Positions 46,651 through 55,643 of a DNA stretch of 64,000 bases are shown one piece after another. Within the stretch, counting starts at the first letter, position 1. Each line of letters starts with the position of its first letter. The translations under genes were made by a program, and so were the position numbers. Source of the DNA: Danxiaibacter flavus. GTDB lineage: Bacteria > Bacteroidota > Bacteroidia > Chitinophagales > Chitinophagaceae. The stretch spans positions 1 to 64,000 of the forward strand of contig NZ_JAULBC010000014.1 of assembly GCF_041060425.1 (NCBI RefSeq), in the 5' to 3' direction. The notes beneath the pieces are model-generated. The model saw only the letters and a program-made list of their open reading frames with translations, had not been told where the DNA came from and did not search any database.

Positions 46651-47231
46651 TACGCCATACCACTCCTGATGTAGCCAGAGGCATTTGTTACGGCCAGGCG
46701 GACATTGATGTAACGGACTCATTCCATACCGAAGCTTCGTTGATAAAGGCTTATCTGCCTGCAAGCATACAGCAGGTACATTGCAGCCCATTGCAACGTT
46801 GCCGCAAACTAGCCGAGTTACTATTTCCACAAGCGCTTATACAATACCATGACGCTCTAAAGGAAATTAACTGCGGGGATTGGGAATTAAAAAAATGGGA
46901 TGATATAGACAAAGCAGAAATACAACCATGGATGGAAGACTTTGTCAACGTCTGTATTCCTAACGGAGAAAATTATGTGCAACTGCATGAGCGTTGCAGT
47001 CTTCTTTTTGATCAGCTGATACAAAATGCTCCGGCAGCTATCGTTACACATGGTGGCGTAATACGAAGCATCTTGTCTCATATCACCAGCACGCCGCTAA
47101 AAGAATCATTCAATAAGTTTTCTTTACACTACGGCTGCGTTGTAAAAATCACAATGGAGAATAGTCAATACGCTTACAATATCGTTCATAATATTATCCC
47201 GCCGGAAGTGGAAACTCATAAGCCTAAATAG
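46635..47231 (+). CDS. cobC: Alpha-ribazole phosphatase (histidine phosphatase family)
   Basis: 198 residues. The histidine phosphatase motif appears as LIRHTTPD with H8 as phospho-acceptor. A second catalytic histidine lies in IVTHGGVIRSIL, and the glutamate region is EINCGDWELKKW. It removes the phosphate from the nucleotide loop or alpha-ribazole phosphate. Overlap with cobS supports coupled translation. Confidence 0.93.
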   Translation: MEIYLIRHTTPDVARGICYGQADIDVTDSFHTEASLIKAYLPASIQQVHCSPLQRCRKLAELLFPQALIQYHDALKEINCGDWELKKWDDIDKAEIQPWMEDFVNVCIPNGENYVQLHERCSLLFDQLIQNAPAAIVTHGGVIRSILSHITSTPLKESFNKFSLHYGCVVKITMENSQYAYNIVHNIIPPEVETHKPK

Positions 47232-47306
47232 AATGCCGATTGAATTGAACTTCTGGTTACTATGCTTTCCTGAAGTTGTTCGGAGAACGATCTTTTTTTT
47301 AAAGCA

Positions 47307-47314
47307 TAAATTTG
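47307..47314 (+). promoter_or_regulatory. Possible -7 box of the CWC gene
   Basis: TAAATTTG matches TAnnTTTG exactly, 25 nt before the start codon, and follows a small GTTC/GAAC hairpin with eight T (47278-47300). The CWC gene may therefore have its own promoter apart from the cob operon. Confidence 0.5.
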
Positions 47315-47338
47315 TACATCTGAATAAACAACACGTCT

Positions 47339-47551
47339 ATGCCTGTGCATGAACATAAAACCTGCCCACGTTGTAAGCAACCATTTGAATGCAAGGTGGG
47401 GGATGTAGCCAATTGCCAGTGCAGCAGCTTTACTTTTACTGCGGAAGAAAAGAAGTTTATCGCAGAACGCTACAGCGATTGCCTCTGCGCAAATTGCCTG
47501 AAAGAATTGAAGAATAAGTATGTGTTGTTTAAGGAGAAGTATATGTCTTAG
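47339..47551 (+). CDS. Cysteine-rich CWC family protein
   Basis: 70 residues with eight cysteines (C9, C12, C18, C26, C28, C48, C50, C53) arranged as CPRC, C-x7-C-x-C and CLCANC, matching the small CWC family. A metal-binding role is likely from the pattern. It follows the cob operon by about 110 bp on the same strand. An association of this family with cobalamin genes is inference. Confidence 0.88.
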   Translation: MPVHEHKTCPRCKQPFECKVGDVANCQCSSFTFTAEEKKFIAERYSDCLCANCLKELKNKYVLFKEKYMS

Positions 47552-47556
47552 GAGTT

Positions 47557-47884
47557 GTACGTTGAAAGTTATACGTTATACGTTTATCGGAGCGAAGGAA
47601 TGTTCAACACCTTACTATTGTTGATTCACTATTCACTTCTAAGTATTTCTCCGTGAAATTATGCGTAATGGTTACACGGAGAAATACAGGAGAAGACACG
47701 GAGTTACACAGAGGTTTGCAACGACCTCTTCCCGCCATTTTCACCATTGACCATTTACTTCTTCCTGCCACCGTTATGAAATTTCCAAAACAAAGCACTG
47801 CTCCCCCCTTTCACCATTGACCATTCACTATTCACTTCTTCCGCATCTTAGTGCCCCTTTTTGTCTTTGTGCCTTTGTGGCAAA
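47557..47884. repeat. Gap filled by four short-repeat families
   Basis: It holds GTTATACGTTATACG units (47557-47592), CACTATTCAC/CCATTGACCATT units (47618-47640, 47738-47760, 47810-47840), CACGGAGAAATACAGGAG units (47646-47720) and GTGCCTTTGTGGC at 47869-47881. The last begins at the SMP-30 gene stop codon. No gene is seen. Confidence 0.85.
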
Positions 47885-47885
47885 A

Positions 47886-48761
47886 CTATCCCTTATAAAA
47901 ATTCGCCTTCACTCCTTTTACCTTCAAATCAACAGCAAACAAACTTCCACTCAAAGGATATTTTTCCAAATCCTCTTTGCTCATGTTTTCCCGCGCAGTT
48001 GTTATGTACAATGTTGAAAGATCTTTTCCACCAAAAGCACAGGCAGATACCTGAGGAACCGGCACAGTAACTTTTCCTAATAATTCGCCTGTCAGCGGAT
48101 TCCATCGGGCTACAGAAAAGTCTCCCCACAAGGCTGTCCATAACATGCCTTCTTCGTCAATGGTCATACCATCAGGAGAACCACTTCCTTCGGGAACATG
48201 GATTACCGTCCGCCGGTTGCTGATGTTGCCGGCGGCATCATCGTAATCAAACGCATCTACTTTTTTTGTAGGAGTATCTACATAGTACATTGTCTTTTTG
48301 TCCGCACTCCATGCAATACCGTTGGATATTGTTACATTATCCAACATTTGATGCACTACATCATCTGCGTCCATTCTGTACAACGAAGCTTTACCTTTTA
48401 TTTGCTTTAAGTGCATGGAACCGACCCAAAATCTTCCCGAAGGATCACATTTTCCGTCGTTAAAGCGGATCTCCGGATCTGGCAGCGGGTTAGTCATAAA
48501 TACCAACTCGCCCGTTGTTGTATTCATCTGGTGAATGCCGCTCTGCAGGGCTACCAGTACATCGCCGTTTTCCATAGGTACAACGGTCCCGATTTTTTCA
48601 GTTGTCTCTAACGCCCTGTCTTCTTTCGTTTCGGGATCATAAATATGTAGCTTCCTTCCATCAATATCCACCCAATACAATTTATTTTCCCTGTAATTCC
48701 AGATCGGACCTTCGGCCAGCTCTGCCCTGGCATCTAATATCAATGACGCAGTTAATTCCAT
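47886..48761 (-). CDS. SMP-30/gluconolactonase family protein
   Basis: 291 residues forming a six-bladed propeller. The divalent-metal ligands are visible: E17 (AEGP), N147 (ISNGIAWS) and D197 (SPDGMTID). N101 (FNDGKCDP) is the usual substrate-site residue. Members hydrolyse sugar lactones such as gluconolactone. It is monocistronic, and the true substrate is not deducible. Confidence 0.93.
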   Translation of the reverse strand: MELTASLILDARAELAEGPIWNYRENKLYWVDIDGRKLHIYDPETKEDRALETTEKIGTVVPMENGDVLVALQSGIHQMNTTTGELVFMTNPLPDPEIRFNDGKCDPSGRFWVGSMHLKQIKGKASLYRMDADDVVHQMLDNVTISNGIAWSADKKTMYYVDTPTKKVDAFDYDDAAGNISNRRTVIHVPEGSGSPDGMTIDEEGMLWTALWGDFSVARWNPLTGELLGKVTVPVPQVSACAFGGKDLSTLYITTARENMSKEDLEKYPLSGSLFAVDLKVKGVKANFYKG

Positions 48762-48905
48762 AATTTAATCAAGCAAGATTAGAGATGTTGTCAACAAGCC
48801 CGGCCTGTTAGCCGGTTATTGTATTATCGTTAATAATTATCAGTCAATATACTTTGATCTTAGTTAATTACGGCTGTTTTTTGCCAATATCACAATTAAA
48901 AATCG

Positions 48906-48928
48906 GTGATTACCATTTTAGTAATCAC
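48906..48928. promoter_or_regulatory. Perfect 8-bp inverted repeat upstream of sucD
   Basis: GTGATTAC and GTAATCAC are separated by 7 bp and lie about 20 bp upstream of the -7 box. It could be an operator; no regulator is known. Confidence 0.45.
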
Positions 48929-48946
48929 AAATTGCTGTTTACGCCC

Positions 48947-48954
48947 TATTTTTG
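48947..48954 (+). promoter_or_regulatory. Bacteroidota -7 box of sucD
   Basis: TATTTTTG matches TAnnTTTG exactly, 28 nt before the start codon. Confidence 0.65.
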
Positions 48955-48982
48955 CCAGACTTTTTACTAAAAAACAATTTCC

Positions 48983-49855
48983 ATGTCTGTATTAGTGAAT
49001 AAAGATTCAAAGATCATAGTTCAGGGTTTCACCGGAACGGAAGGAACATTTCATGCTACTCAAATGATAGAATACGGCACCAATGTAGTGGGTGGTGTTA
49101 CCCCTGGTAAAGGTGGATCAACCCATTTGGACAGGCCTGTATTTAATACCGTTGAGCAAGCTGTTAACCAAACAGGCGCTAACGTAAGCATCATTTTTGT
49201 GCCGCCGGCTTTTGCTGCTGACTCAATTATGGAAGCTGCTGACGCAGGTATTGCATTGGTGGTTTGTATCACTGAAGGTATTCCTACACAGGACATGGTA
49301 AAGGTTAAAAATTACCTGCAAGGCAAAAACACGCGCCTTATCGGGCCAAACTGCCCTGGCGTTATTACTGCCGGCGAAGCTAAAGTGGGTATCATGCCCG
49401 GCTTTATCTTCAAACCAGGCCGCATAGGTATCGTTTCCAAATCAGGTACGTTAACCTATGAAGCTGCTGATCAGACTGTAAAAGCAGGTCTTGGCATCAG
49501 CACTGCGATCGGTATCGGTGGTGATCCGATCATCGGAACACCTACGGTTGAAGCCGTAAAATTATTGATGGACGACCCTGAAACTGACGGCATCATCATG
49601 ATCGGCGAAATTGGTGGTAGCATGGAAGCTGATGCAGCCAACTGGTTGAAAGACAATCTGCGCAAACCTGTTGTTGGTTTCATCGCAGGACAAACTGCCC
49701 CTCCCGGTCGCAGAATGGGACACGCCGGTGCGATCATCGGTGGTGCGGACGACACTGCAGCGGCAAAAATGAAAATTATGGCTGAATGCGGTATTCACGT
49801 AGTCGCCAGCCCTGCGGACATCGGAAAAACAATGGCAGAGGCACTAAAGAAATAA
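48983..49855 (+). CDS. sucD: Succinate-CoA ligase, alpha subunit
   Basis: 290 residues. The CoA-binding Rossmann domain begins [18 protein letters not shown]. The phosphorylated active-site histidine is H247 in [12 protein letters not shown]. It makes succinate and ATP or GTP from succinyl-CoA in the citric acid cycle, with the beta subunit. sucC is not in the window, so the two are unlinked here. A clear hairpin follows the stop. Confidence 0.98.
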   Translation: MSVLVNKDSKIIVQGFTGTEGTFHATQMIEYGTNVVGGVTPGKGGSTHLDRPVFNTVEQAVNQTGANVSIIFVPPAFAADSIMEAADAGIALVVCITEGIPTQDMVKVKNYLQGKNTRLIGPNCPGVITAGEAKVGIMPGFIFKPGRIGIVSKSGTLTYEAADQTVKAGLGISTAIGIGGDPIIGTPTVEAVKLLMDDPETDGIIMIGEIGGSMEADAANWLKDNLRKPVVGFIAGQTAPPGRRMGHAGAIIGGADDTAAAKMKIMAECGIHVVASPADIGKTMAEALKK

Positions 49856-49875
49856 TTCGTATATACGCCTAGACA

Positions 49876-49903
49876 AGTAGCCTCACCCAACCGTGAGGCT
49901 ACT
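49876..49903 (+). terminator. Terminator-like hairpin of sucD
   Basis: A perfect 11-bp stem (AGTAGCCTCAC / GTGAGGCTACT) with a 6-nt loop starts 21 nt after the sucD stop. The following T tract is short. Confidence 0.75.
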
Positions 49904-49978
49904 TTGCGTTCTGGCCTTGCCAAAACCTAATTTAAAATGACCGTTTAAGACTTCACCCACTTTCGTATTTTTTTATCT

Positions 49979-49992
49979 ACTACTTTAGTAGT
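49979..49992. promoter_or_regulatory. ACTACT/AGTAGT palindrome, possible operator
   Basis: ACTACTTTAGTAGT is a perfect 6-bp palindrome with a TT spacer, about 112 bp upstream of the secreted protein gene at 50105. It resembles operators of the BlaI/MecI/CopY class, which is inference from shape only. Confidence 0.4.
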
Positions 49993-50035
49993 GAATTATC
50001 AGTAAATGCTGAAGTATTCAATTTCATTGGGGGTT

Positions 50036-50067
50036 AAAGCTTGTAGCTAACAACTACAAGCTTTTTT
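50036..50067 (+). terminator. Strong terminator/attenuator ahead of the 50105 gene
   Basis: A perfect 11-bp stem (AAAGCTTGTAG / CTACAAGCTTT), 7-nt loop and T tract lie between two genes, 130 nt after the sucD hairpin. A 14-codon frame (50006-50050, MLKYSISLGVKACS) ends in its loop. It could end a short RNA or attenuate the next gene. Confidence 0.75.
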
Positions 50068-50104
50068 ATTTTCTTTTTGAGTAGGATAGCTTTCTTTTGC
50101 ATCC

Positions 50105-50521
50105 ATGAAGCTTTTTTCCGTCTTCGCATTAATTGGATTTATTATATGTAGCAATAGCATTTTTGCAGCGGACAGCACATATTCCCGCAAAAATACTTTG
50201 GCTGCCTGGCAGGTTACTGTTCCGGCTAAAATCCCCGTTAACCAACTTTACGAACTACCTGTACAATTGGAAAACAAGAGTGCCGAAGAATGGACGGGCT
50301 ACCTGGTTTTTGAATTGCAGGACGATTCTTCCCACAAGGTTGTGGATGGCTTGTTCAGCAACGTATTTCCAAACCAATATTTTACATTAGAAAAAAATGG
50401 CAGGGCAGAGATAAAATTTCCTTTCACGGTGCCAGCATCGTTTCACAACAATGTGCATTTCGTGATTAAGATGTATAAGAAGGAATGCATTGATACGCTG
50501 ATTGGGAGGATAAAGCTGTGA
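50105..50521 (+). CDS. Secreted single-domain protein resembling a macroglobulin (MG) module
   Basis: 138 residues with a signal peptide ending at IFAA. The mature part is one beta-sandwich-sized domain. The segment VVDGLFSNVFPNQYFTLEKN, followed by GRAEIKFPFTVPASF, resembles a segment of bacterial alpha-2-macroglobulins. A full A2M is above 1500 residues, so this is a stand-alone module or a distant relative. Two cysteines are seen, one of them in the signal peptide. It lies downstream of an attenuator-like hairpin. Function is unknown. Confidence 0.7.
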   Translation: MKLFSVFALIGFIICSNSIFAADSTYSRKNTLAAWQVTVPAKIPVNQLYELPVQLENKSAEEWTGYLVFELQDDSSHKVVDGLFSNVFPNQYFTLEKNGRAEIKFPFTVPASFHNNVHFVIKMYKKECIDTLIGRIKL

Positions 50522-50589
50522 GCTTGTCTGGACCTGGATTACAGGATTTGAAGATTAACCGGATAATATTTTTAATAGACTATTTAACA

Positions 50590-50650
50590 GCGCTGAAAGC
50601 TGATAGCTGGCAGCCACCTGATACCTGAAACCTCATACCTCATACCTATT
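50590..50650. repeat. CTGATAGCTGGCAGC / CCTCATACCTCATAC short-unit array
   Basis: AGCTGAAAGCTGATAGCTGG units (family C) run into CCTGAAACCTCATACCTCAT heptamers that end 2 nt before the FAD oxidoreductase start codon. Confidence 0.8.
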
Positions 50651-51727
50651 ATGACAGACTACATCATCATCGGACAAGGGCTTTGTGGAACCTTCCTGAG
50701 TTACTACCTGCACAAGGCGGGCAAAAAGGTTATTGTGATTGATGAAAGCCAGCCATTCTCTTCTACCAAAGTGGCTAGCGGTGTTATTAATCCTGTCACA
50801 GGAAGGCAGATTGTTACCACCTGGATGATTGATGAACTGCTTCCTTTTGCGTGGAATGCTTATAGTGAAATAGGAAAAGCTTTGGATGTTGATCTGATCT
50901 CTGAAAGGAACGTAATATCGTTTCCCTCGTCTCAGCAAATGCGTGACTTTTATGACAGAAGAATTGACGAGAAAAATGTTTACCTCGCCAACATAGAGGC
51001 GGCAGACGTTAAGTACAATCCATACTTCACATTTTTATTCGGCGCGGTTGAAATTCACCCGGTTTACCTGATCAATCTTCATTATATGTTGAAAGGATGG
51101 CGTAAGCAATTGGCGTCTGAAAACCTCCTGCTTGAAGAAGCATTTCATGAAGAGCAACTGAAAGTTTTTCCTGACCACATTGAATATAAAGGCATTCATG
51201 CTGAGAAAATTATCTATTGCAATGGTATTAATGCCTATCAATCGCCATATTGGGAAAATCTTCCGGCAACATATAATAAAGGGGAAGTTGTGATTGTAGA
51301 TATTCCTGATCTGCCACAAACAAACATTTATAAATTCGGCAGCACCACACTCGTTCCATGGTATGACGGCTTATGGTGGGTGGGCAGCACTTACGAAAAC
51401 AACTATACAGATGCCGGACCTACAGAATTATTTAAGCGCAGAAAGGATGAAGAACTAAAATTTCTGTTGAAACAACCTTACACTATTATAGATCATATTG
51501 CGTCTATCAGACCGGCGGCAATGGAACGCAGACCTTTTGTGGGCTTACATCCGGTGCAGCAAAATGTCGGCATTTTCGATGGTATGGGAACCAAGGGCTG
51601 CTCGCTCGCTCCGTTCCTGGGAAAACAGTTCAGCGACCACCTTACGCAACAGCAACCATTGTTACCTGAGGCCGATGTAAAGCGTTTTCAAAAAATTTTA
51701 AGCGGCAGGTTTTCCAAGGCTGATTAA
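50651..51727 (+). CDS. FAD-dependent oxidoreductase (DAO family)
   Basis: 358 residues. The N-terminal dinucleotide fold YIIIGQGLCGTFLSYYL has the GxGxxG pattern, followed by an acidic residue in VIDESQPFSSTKVASGVINP. The C-terminal FDGMGTKGCSLAPFLGKQF closes the FAD site. The DAO family oxidises amines or amino acids; the substrate is unknown. It lies 34 bp upstream of a small membrane protein gene. Confidence 0.9.
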   Translation: MTDYIIIGQGLCGTFLSYYLHKAGKKVIVIDESQPFSSTKVASGVINPVTGRQIVTTWMIDELLPFAWNAYSEIGKALDVDLISERNVISFPSSQQMRDFYDRRIDEKNVYLANIEAADVKYNPYFTFLFGAVEIHPVYLINLHYMLKGWRKQLASENLLLEEAFHEEQLKVFPDHIEYKGIHAEKIIYCNGINAYQSPYWENLPATYNKGEVVIVDIPDLPQTNIYKFGSTTLVPWYDGLWWVGSTYENNYTDAGPTELFKRRKDEELKFLLKQPYTIIDHIASIRPAAMERRPFVGLHPVQQNVGIFDGMGTKGCSLAPFLGKQFSDHLTQQQPLLPEADVKRFQKILSGRFSKAD

Positions 51728-51761
51728 TATTGCACTGTTTTACATTTAAGCTATTATTCTC

Positions 51762-52229
51762 ATGAGCGACACCGGTTTAACCACCAATACTGGCATTACT
51801 GACCATGCCGGCAATAGCGGCGACAATTTTGTCGTAGCAACCACGACTGAACAGGATTACATTATCCCTTTGCGTTATCGCAAAATGGAAAACCTTCATA
51901 TTGTTTTCTGGTTATTTAAAGATGTGAGTTGGTGCCTGGTATGGAAGCCTTTAGGCATTGCGATGATTTTTCCAACCCTCATCATTTCGATTGTCATTGC
52001 GTATCGCACCCGCCAGTATGTTTCCGAACTCTGCCACAATCTCGCAATAACGATCTGGATCTCAGCCAACTCCTACTGGATGATCAGCGAGTTCCTTCAT
52101 TTTGATGAGCACATTGTTTTTGGCAACATAACTTTCAAACATCTAACGTTAATACCTTTCGGACTTGGGATATTAATATTAGCTTACTTCTATTTGTACT
52201 GGCAGCCGAGGCATAAGAATGAAATTTGA
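51762..52229 (+). CDS. Small multi-pass membrane protein, unknown
   Basis: 155 residues: a polar Thr/Gly-rich N-terminus of about 40 residues, then three or four membrane helices (about 65-82, 88-100, 104-120, 133-150). The motif WISANSYWMISEFLHFDE is polar within the membrane part. I do not recognise a named family. It is probably cotranscribed with the FAD enzyme. The stop is followed within a few bases by octamer units. Confidence 0.75.
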   Translation: MSDTGLTTNTGITDHAGNSGDNFVVATTTEQDYIIPLRYRKMENLHIVFWLFKDVSWCLVWKPLGIAMIFPTLIISIVIAYRTRQYVSELCHNLAITIWISANSYWMISEFLHFDEHIVFGNITFKHLTLIPFGLGILILAYFYLYWQPRHKNEI

Positions 52230-52787
52230 GTATTTGCAAATGTGCAAATTTGTAAATGTGCGAATAGGATTCCGAAGGTAACTCCAATCGAAAAACAAAA
52301 TAGGGCGTAAAAATAAAAGCTGACTACTCAATGCTGATTGCTAATTGCTGGCTTTCATTGCGTCGCACTCTTCAACGGCTTGTTATTAATTGAGTACTAC
52401 AATGCCTCTTCCACTATCGCGAACCCACTACCTCCATCATAGCCGCAGCCGAAATTGCTTCTTAAATATCATATTGACAATAAGCGACAGCTTATTTACT
52501 TTTATGGTGGATATTTTTCTAACGGACAGAAATACTTTTAAGAGTAGCATGAATTGGTGGTATTTTTCAACCTCTATCATCATAATACAACAGCCTGATT
52601 CATAAAAAATGCAAACCCAATTGTGGTCTCTCTTCTAATAAACTAACAACTTCCAGTTTTATTATTATTTAGGCCGGGATGTTATGCGTGCTTTCGCTGT
52701 CATCTGAATGTAAAAGATTAATGGCAACAATTAACAACAGCCTATTTTACTATAAAATATTGCTACTTCAACCTAATACTATAAACA
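52230..52787. other. Gene-free gap upstream of the large T9SS cargo
   Basis: The left end holds octamer units (TTTGCAAATGTGCAAATTTG, 52234-52266) and a GCTGATTGCTAATTGCTGG array (about 52331-52351). The rest is A/T rich and presumably holds the promoter of the T9SS cargo gene. A 71-codon frame at 52390-52605 has no gene-like features. Confidence 0.6.
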
Positions 52788-55634
52788 ATGAAAAACAGGT
52801 CAACTTCAAAAACCTTTAACCACCTGCCTGCAACCCAGCAAAGCAGGTGTAATTACCAAACAAACCGGCATTCCAAAAACTTTCCTGCATTATTATTAAG
52901 CCTGCTACTTGTATATTCAGTTACAGCCCAACCGGTAATAACCTCTTTTACGCCGCTTAGCGGCTTTTCAGGCAGCACAGTCACTATTCGCGGTAACAAT
53001 TTTTCGTCATCACCTTCCGGCAACATTGTTCACATTGGCGGCGTGCGCGCAGTGGTACTAACCGCGTCATCAACCGTACTTACGGTAAGGGTGCCCAAAG
53101 GCATTACTTATAAACCCATCAGCATTAATACAAATGGGAAAACCGCCTATTCCTCAGTGCCTTTTATTATTCCATTTAAAGGCGGCGGTTTAATAACTAA
53201 AGGCTCTTTTGCCAGCGACATCAGACTTCCTATCCTCTCCAGGCATGATCCCAAAGAAAATCTACACATAGAAGATCTTGATGGCGATGGAAAAATTGAT
53301 CTTTTTGTTGAGACCGAAATACCTTCGTTCTATCCCTTTTTTAGTGCTTACCGCAATACAAGTACACCCGGTAATATTTCATTCGAGATAGGCCCCTCCT
53401 ATGAAAAGCCATTTGATTATGGTGACAGTCCCGGCTTTTTAGCGGATATTGATGGCGATGGAAAAGATGACTACATTTTTCGAAATTTTTATTTTTACCT
53501 GAGTAGGAACATAAGCACTCCCGGCCATATTTCTTTTGATACGGTCAAAGTAATAGAGACAAGAGATGAGGACAATGGGACTGAGGCATTTAACATCGGA
53601 GATCTGGATGGCGATGGCAAAGTGGACTTGTTTACAATTACCTACTGGCATGCGGTTAATTTTATGAAGAATACCAGCGTAAACGGCAATGTATCTTTTG
53701 CCCCTTCCACTCAAATACCCGGTGATTTCTCCATTTTTGAACCAGTAGATCTCAATGGCGACGGTAAACCGGAAATACTGACTAAATATATTACCGTATT
53801 TACCGATACCAGTTCAGTCTCCATCTTTAGAAATACCAGCGAAAATGGCCAGTTTTCGTTAGAACCATCAATAATACTACCGCATACACGCGCACATTCT
53901 CTTGCGCTGACAGGTGATCTTAATAAAGATGGAAAACCCGACCTGGTTTTCCAGAATGATCATAACGATACCGCCGTTATATTCATCAACACCAGTAGCG
54001 GTGGAAACATTTCTTTTGCACCACCCTTGCTCGTGCCTATATATTTGACATACCAAAACAAGCTGATTGATATGGATGGCGATGGCAAGTTAGATATAGT
54101 GGGCAGTCATTTTGTTTCAAAGAACACAACTGTTTCTAACAAAATATCATTTGCCGAACCTGTTTCTTTTGATGGCATGGCCGGCAATCTGCTTAATACC
54201 GGTGATTTTGATGGTGATGGCAAACAGGATCTTGCTGAAACCGTTTCATCATTGCGTTCATATGTATCAGTTTACAGAAGCCAGGTTGATACGGCTGTCG
54301 CAGCACCTGTAATACAATCGTTTTCTCCTGCAACAGGCATTGTGGGTGATACGATAATGATTAATGGATACAACTTTGCCGGAATTAGTAATGTGGCATT
54401 GGGTGGCACGCCTGCCCGATCATTTAGTGTGTTATCCGATAGTCTGATTATGGCTATTATAAATAACGGATCAACCGGCAACGTTCAGGCAACAAATGCG
54501 AAAGGCTCTGCTACCAAAGCTGTCTTCAATTACAGGAACGATACCATTGTTAAAATACTTAGCAATACCGATTCCATTATTTGTGCAACAATTGAACCGC
54601 TTATGCGGGCATATGCTATTAATGCCAACGCAGTTTATTACGACTGGTATAAAAACGGCGTATTATCCCGCCAACACTTCTCTGAATATGGATATACGAA
54701 GATCTTCGATGGTGATTCTATTTGGTGCATGGTATATTTAGATAAAGACCCAATACCAAGAAAGAGCAACGTACTTCGGTTCCGTGTTAATCCCAATATT
54801 ACTACCAGGCTCTATATTAAATCCGACAAAGGAACAAGCGTTTGCAAAGGCAGCACCGTTACATTTAAATCAATTGTTATTAGTGGTAATATACAGCCTG
54901 TCTTTTTGTGGAAGAAAAATGAGATAGTTGTGGGCAATAGTACAGATACTTATACAGATAGCAATCTCAACAACAACGATTCGATTACCTGCACTATTGT
55001 TCAGGCGCAGCCTTGTGCAACGGTCAATGTAAGCGCGGGAATGAAAATGAACGTCTATAATAACCCTCCATCAACGCCTCCGTCAATCGCCGGGCCTGCT
55101 ATGGTCACAGCTTCGCAGAACAATATTGTTTTCAGTGTAACGCCAGATACAAATGTGGCCAATTATAACTGGTTACTACCATCCGGTACATCACTCATAT
55201 CCGGCTACAGCACCAATTCAATCACAGTAAACTGGGGCACAGCTACAGGCAAAGTTTCAGTAAAAGCCAATAACAGTTGTGGCAGTGCGGCTGTTGTTAC
55301 TAAAACTGTACAGGTTATTACAAATAATACACGAATTGCTAAGAAGGCGGATAATAATAACAATACAGATAATACTATAGGGACATTCTCTATATATCCA
55401 AATCCATCAACCGGCGTTACATCTGTTGCTTACTTCAGTGATAAGCAACAAAAGTTTACCGTCCAGGTAAAGGATATTAATGGAAAGCTTTTGTTATCAG
55501 AAAATACAAATGCATTGAAGGGAAACAATACGTACAACGTAGATGTTTCTCCCTATCCATCGGGTGTTTATTATGTAATTTTGATTGACAGTCAAAATAA
55601 TACCATCTACAAGCGCCTGTTAAAAGATAAATAA
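52788..55634 (+). CDS. Large secreted protein: IPT/TIG, FG-GAP/VCBS repeats, T9SS type-A CTD
   Basis: 948 residues. The signal peptide lies at about 30-48. A first IPT/TIG domain (about 49-130) precedes seven calcium-type FG-GAP/VCBS motifs between about 160 and 500 (DLDGDGKIDLFV, DIDGDGKDDYIF, DLDGDGKVDLFT, DLNGDGKPEIL, DLNKDGKPDLVF, DMDGDGKLDIVG, DFDGDGKQDLAE). A second IPT/TIG domain (about 510-590), Ig/PKD-like domains and a type-A sorting domain (about 870-948: SIYPNPSTGV, then DVSPYPSGVYYVILID) follow. It is exported by the T9SS and anchored or released at the surface. The binding target is unknown. Confidence 0.93.
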   Translation: MKNRSTSKTFNHLPATQQSRCNYQTNRHSKNFPALLLSLLLVYSVTAQPVITSFTPLSGFSGSTVTIRGNNFSSSPSGNIVHIGGVRAVVLTASSTVLTVRVPKGITYKPISINTNGKTAYSSVPFIIPFKGGGLITKGSFASDIRLPILSRHDPKENLHIEDLDGDGKIDLFVETEIPSFYPFFSAYRNTSTPGNISFEIGPSYEKPFDYGDSPGFLADIDGDGKDDYIFRNFYFYLSRNISTPGHISFDTVKVIETRDEDNGTEAFNIGDLDGDGKVDLFTITYWHAVNFMKNTSVNGNVSFAPSTQIPGDFSIFEPVDLNGDGKPEILTKYITVFTDTSSVSIFRNTSENGQFSLEPSIILPHTRAHSLALTGDLNKDGKPDLVFQNDHNDTAVIFINTSSGGNISFAPPLLVPIYLTYQNKLIDMDGDGKLDIVGSHFVSKNTTVSNKISFAEPVSFDGMAGNLLNTGDFDGDGKQDLAETVSSLRSYVSVYRSQVDTAVAAPVIQSFSPATGIVGDTIMINGYNFAGISNVALGGTPARSFSVLSDSLIMAIINNGSTGNVQATNAKGSATKAVFNYRNDTIVKILSNTDSIICATIEPLMRAYAINANAVYYDWYKNGVLSRQHFSEYGYTKIFDGDSIWCMVYLDKDPIPRKSNVLRFRVNPNITTRLYIKSDKGTSVCKGSTVTFKSIVISGNIQPVFLWKKNEIVVGNSTDTYTDSNLNNNDSITCTIVQAQPCATVNVSAGMKMNVYNNPPSTPPSIAGPAMVTASQNNIVFSVTPDTNVANYNWLLPSGTSLISGYSTNSITVNWGTATGKVSVKANNSCGSAAVVTKTVQVITNNTRIAKKADNNNNTDNTIGTFSIYPNPSTGVTSVAYFSDKQQKFTVQVKDINGKLLLSENTNALKGNNTYNVDVSPYPSGVYYVILIDSQNNTIYKRLLKDK

Positions 55635-55643
55635 GATGTAAAA

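Noticed and set aside
52390..52605. 71-residue frame before the T9SS cargo gene
   Set aside because: No signal, domain or coding bias is visible, and it lies in the presumed promoter region.
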